Part shown: positions 63,355 to 64,000 of the stretch, in pieces
How the letters are laid out: every line of letters begins with the position of its first letter
Position numbering within the stretch: position 1 is the first letter of the stretch
From: Desulfobulbaceae bacterium
GTDB taxonomy: Bacteria > Desulfobacterota > Desulfobulbia > Desulfobulbales > Desulfocapsaceae
Assembly: GCA_009773475.1 (NCBI GenBank)
Contig: WSXV01000001.1
Coordinates: 1 to 64,000 of the forward strand
DNA length: 64,000 nucleotides
Direction of reading: 5' to 3'
Program-made: the position numbers and the translations under genes
Notes under the pieces: model-generated
Database searches by the model: none
What the model saw: only the letters and a program-made list of their open reading frames with translations
What the model was told of the DNA's origin: nothing

Positions 63355-64000
63355 ATGAGCACAGACCAAAAAGGTGGATCAGAGAAACTGTGGGGCGGAC
63401 GATTTAAAGGGGCAACAGCCGCCTCGGTGGAGGCCTTTACCGCCTCCATTCAATATGATTCCCGTCTCTATAAGTACGACATTGCCGGCAGCCGGGCGCA
63501 TGCGACCATGCTGGCCAGTCATGGATTGTTGTCGCGGGAGGAACTGGAGGCCATTCTTGGCGGGCTTGCCGCCATTGAGGCCGAGATTGAGACCGGCACC
63601 TTCACCTTCCGACAGGAGCTGGAAGATATTCATATGAATATCGAAAAGTCCCTGGTGGAGCGCATCGGCCCCGCCGGGGCAAGACTGCACAGTGCCCGCA
63701 GCCGCAATGATCAGGTTGCCCTTGATCTGCGTCTCTATCTGCGCGATGAGTGTGATCGACTCATGGATTTGCTTGACGCAGTGCGTCGAGCCTTTGTTAT
63801 CCTGGCCCGCAAATACTTAGGTGCGGTGATGCCCGGCTACACCCACATGCAGCGGGCCCAGCCGGTACTCATTTCCCATCATCTGCTCGCCTATTATGAG
63901 ATGTTCGGCCGCGACCTGGAACGTCTGGCTGATTGCCGAAAACGTATCAATGTCATGCCATTAGGCGCTGCCGCCCTAGCCGGAACCGGCCTGCCCATTG
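63355..64000 (+). CDS. argH: Argininosuccinate lyase, 5' part (cut by window end)
   Basis: From the ATG at 63355 an open frame runs to the window edge (215 codons), so the ORF track omits it. The start [53 protein letters not shown] and [13 protein letters not shown] match ArgH. It splits argininosuccinate into arginine and fumarate. It lies 19 bases after argG. The C-terminal half with the catalytic serine loop is outside the window. Confidence 0.93.
   Translation, partial: MSTDQKGGSEKLWGGRFKGATAASVEAFTASIQYDSRLYKYDIAGSRAHATMLASHGLLSREELEAILGGLAAIEAEIETGTFTFRQELEDIHMNIEKSLVERIGPAGARLHSARSRNDQVALDLRLYLRDECDRLMDLLDAVRRAFVILARKYLGAVMPGYTHMQRAQPVLISHHLLAYYEMFGRDLERLADCRKRINVMPLGAAALAGTGLPI

Overview
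The window (about 55% GC by eye) reads like a chromosome segment of an anaerobic, sulfate-reducing bacterium of the Desulfobacterota, most likely the Desulfobulbales. That placement is inference from gene content: an incomplete lactate oxidation cluster with the layout known from Desulfovibrio and relatives, a CO dehydrogenase, NrfHA, a class III ribonucleotide reductase, sigma-54 regulation and apparent selenocysteine use.

Layout. 1-2.6 kb: an IS4-type insertion sequence with a frameshifted transposase, sitting between two diverged direct repeats. 2.6-16.3 kb: the lactate region. A glcD/glcF-type D-lactate (or glycolate) dehydrogenase, a 6PGDH-like dehydrogenase, a GntR/FadR-type regulator and lactate permease are on the minus strand; lutC, a fused lutB, pta and ackA are on the plus strand. 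Four near-identical TTGGTnnTACmA sites mark a likely common operator. 16.8-21.1 kb: an operon with an ArsR-type regulator, four consecutive genes carrying five in-frame UGA codons, and a TVP38-type membrane protein. Each UGA is followed by a hairpin resembling a bacterial SECIS. I interpret the four genes as selenoproteins, one being a rhodanese-DsbD-thioredoxin fusion with two Sec codons in the rhodanese loop. The ORF track shows these genes only as truncated pieces.

21.2-30.4 kb: a sigma-54 response regulator and a haem-c sensor kinase, divergent from nrfHA with a good -24/-12 promoter; then nrdDG behind a cobalamin riboswitch. 30.9-38 kb: tRNA-Arg(UCU), a SNF2-family ATPase and a PpiD/SurA-type foldase. 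38-49.7 kb: purL, an ArsA-like ATPase, thiD-thiE, a CooA-like regulator with a CooA-type operator before cooS, nhaA and pyrF. 49.9-52.7 kb: lptA-lptB-rpoN. 53.1-58.5 kb: a 1156-residue glycosidase/deacetylase/glycosyltransferase fusion, a GH26-like secreted protein and a YdbL-type protein. 58.5 kb to the end: argB-argD, a pair of 107-bp structured repeats, argF-argG and the start of argH.

Together the genes describe lactate uptake and oxidation to acetate with ATP from Pta/AckA, nitrite and CO handling, oxygen-independent nucleotide reduction tuned to B12, and a new-looking selenium/sulfur redox operon, which is the most interesting part of the window.
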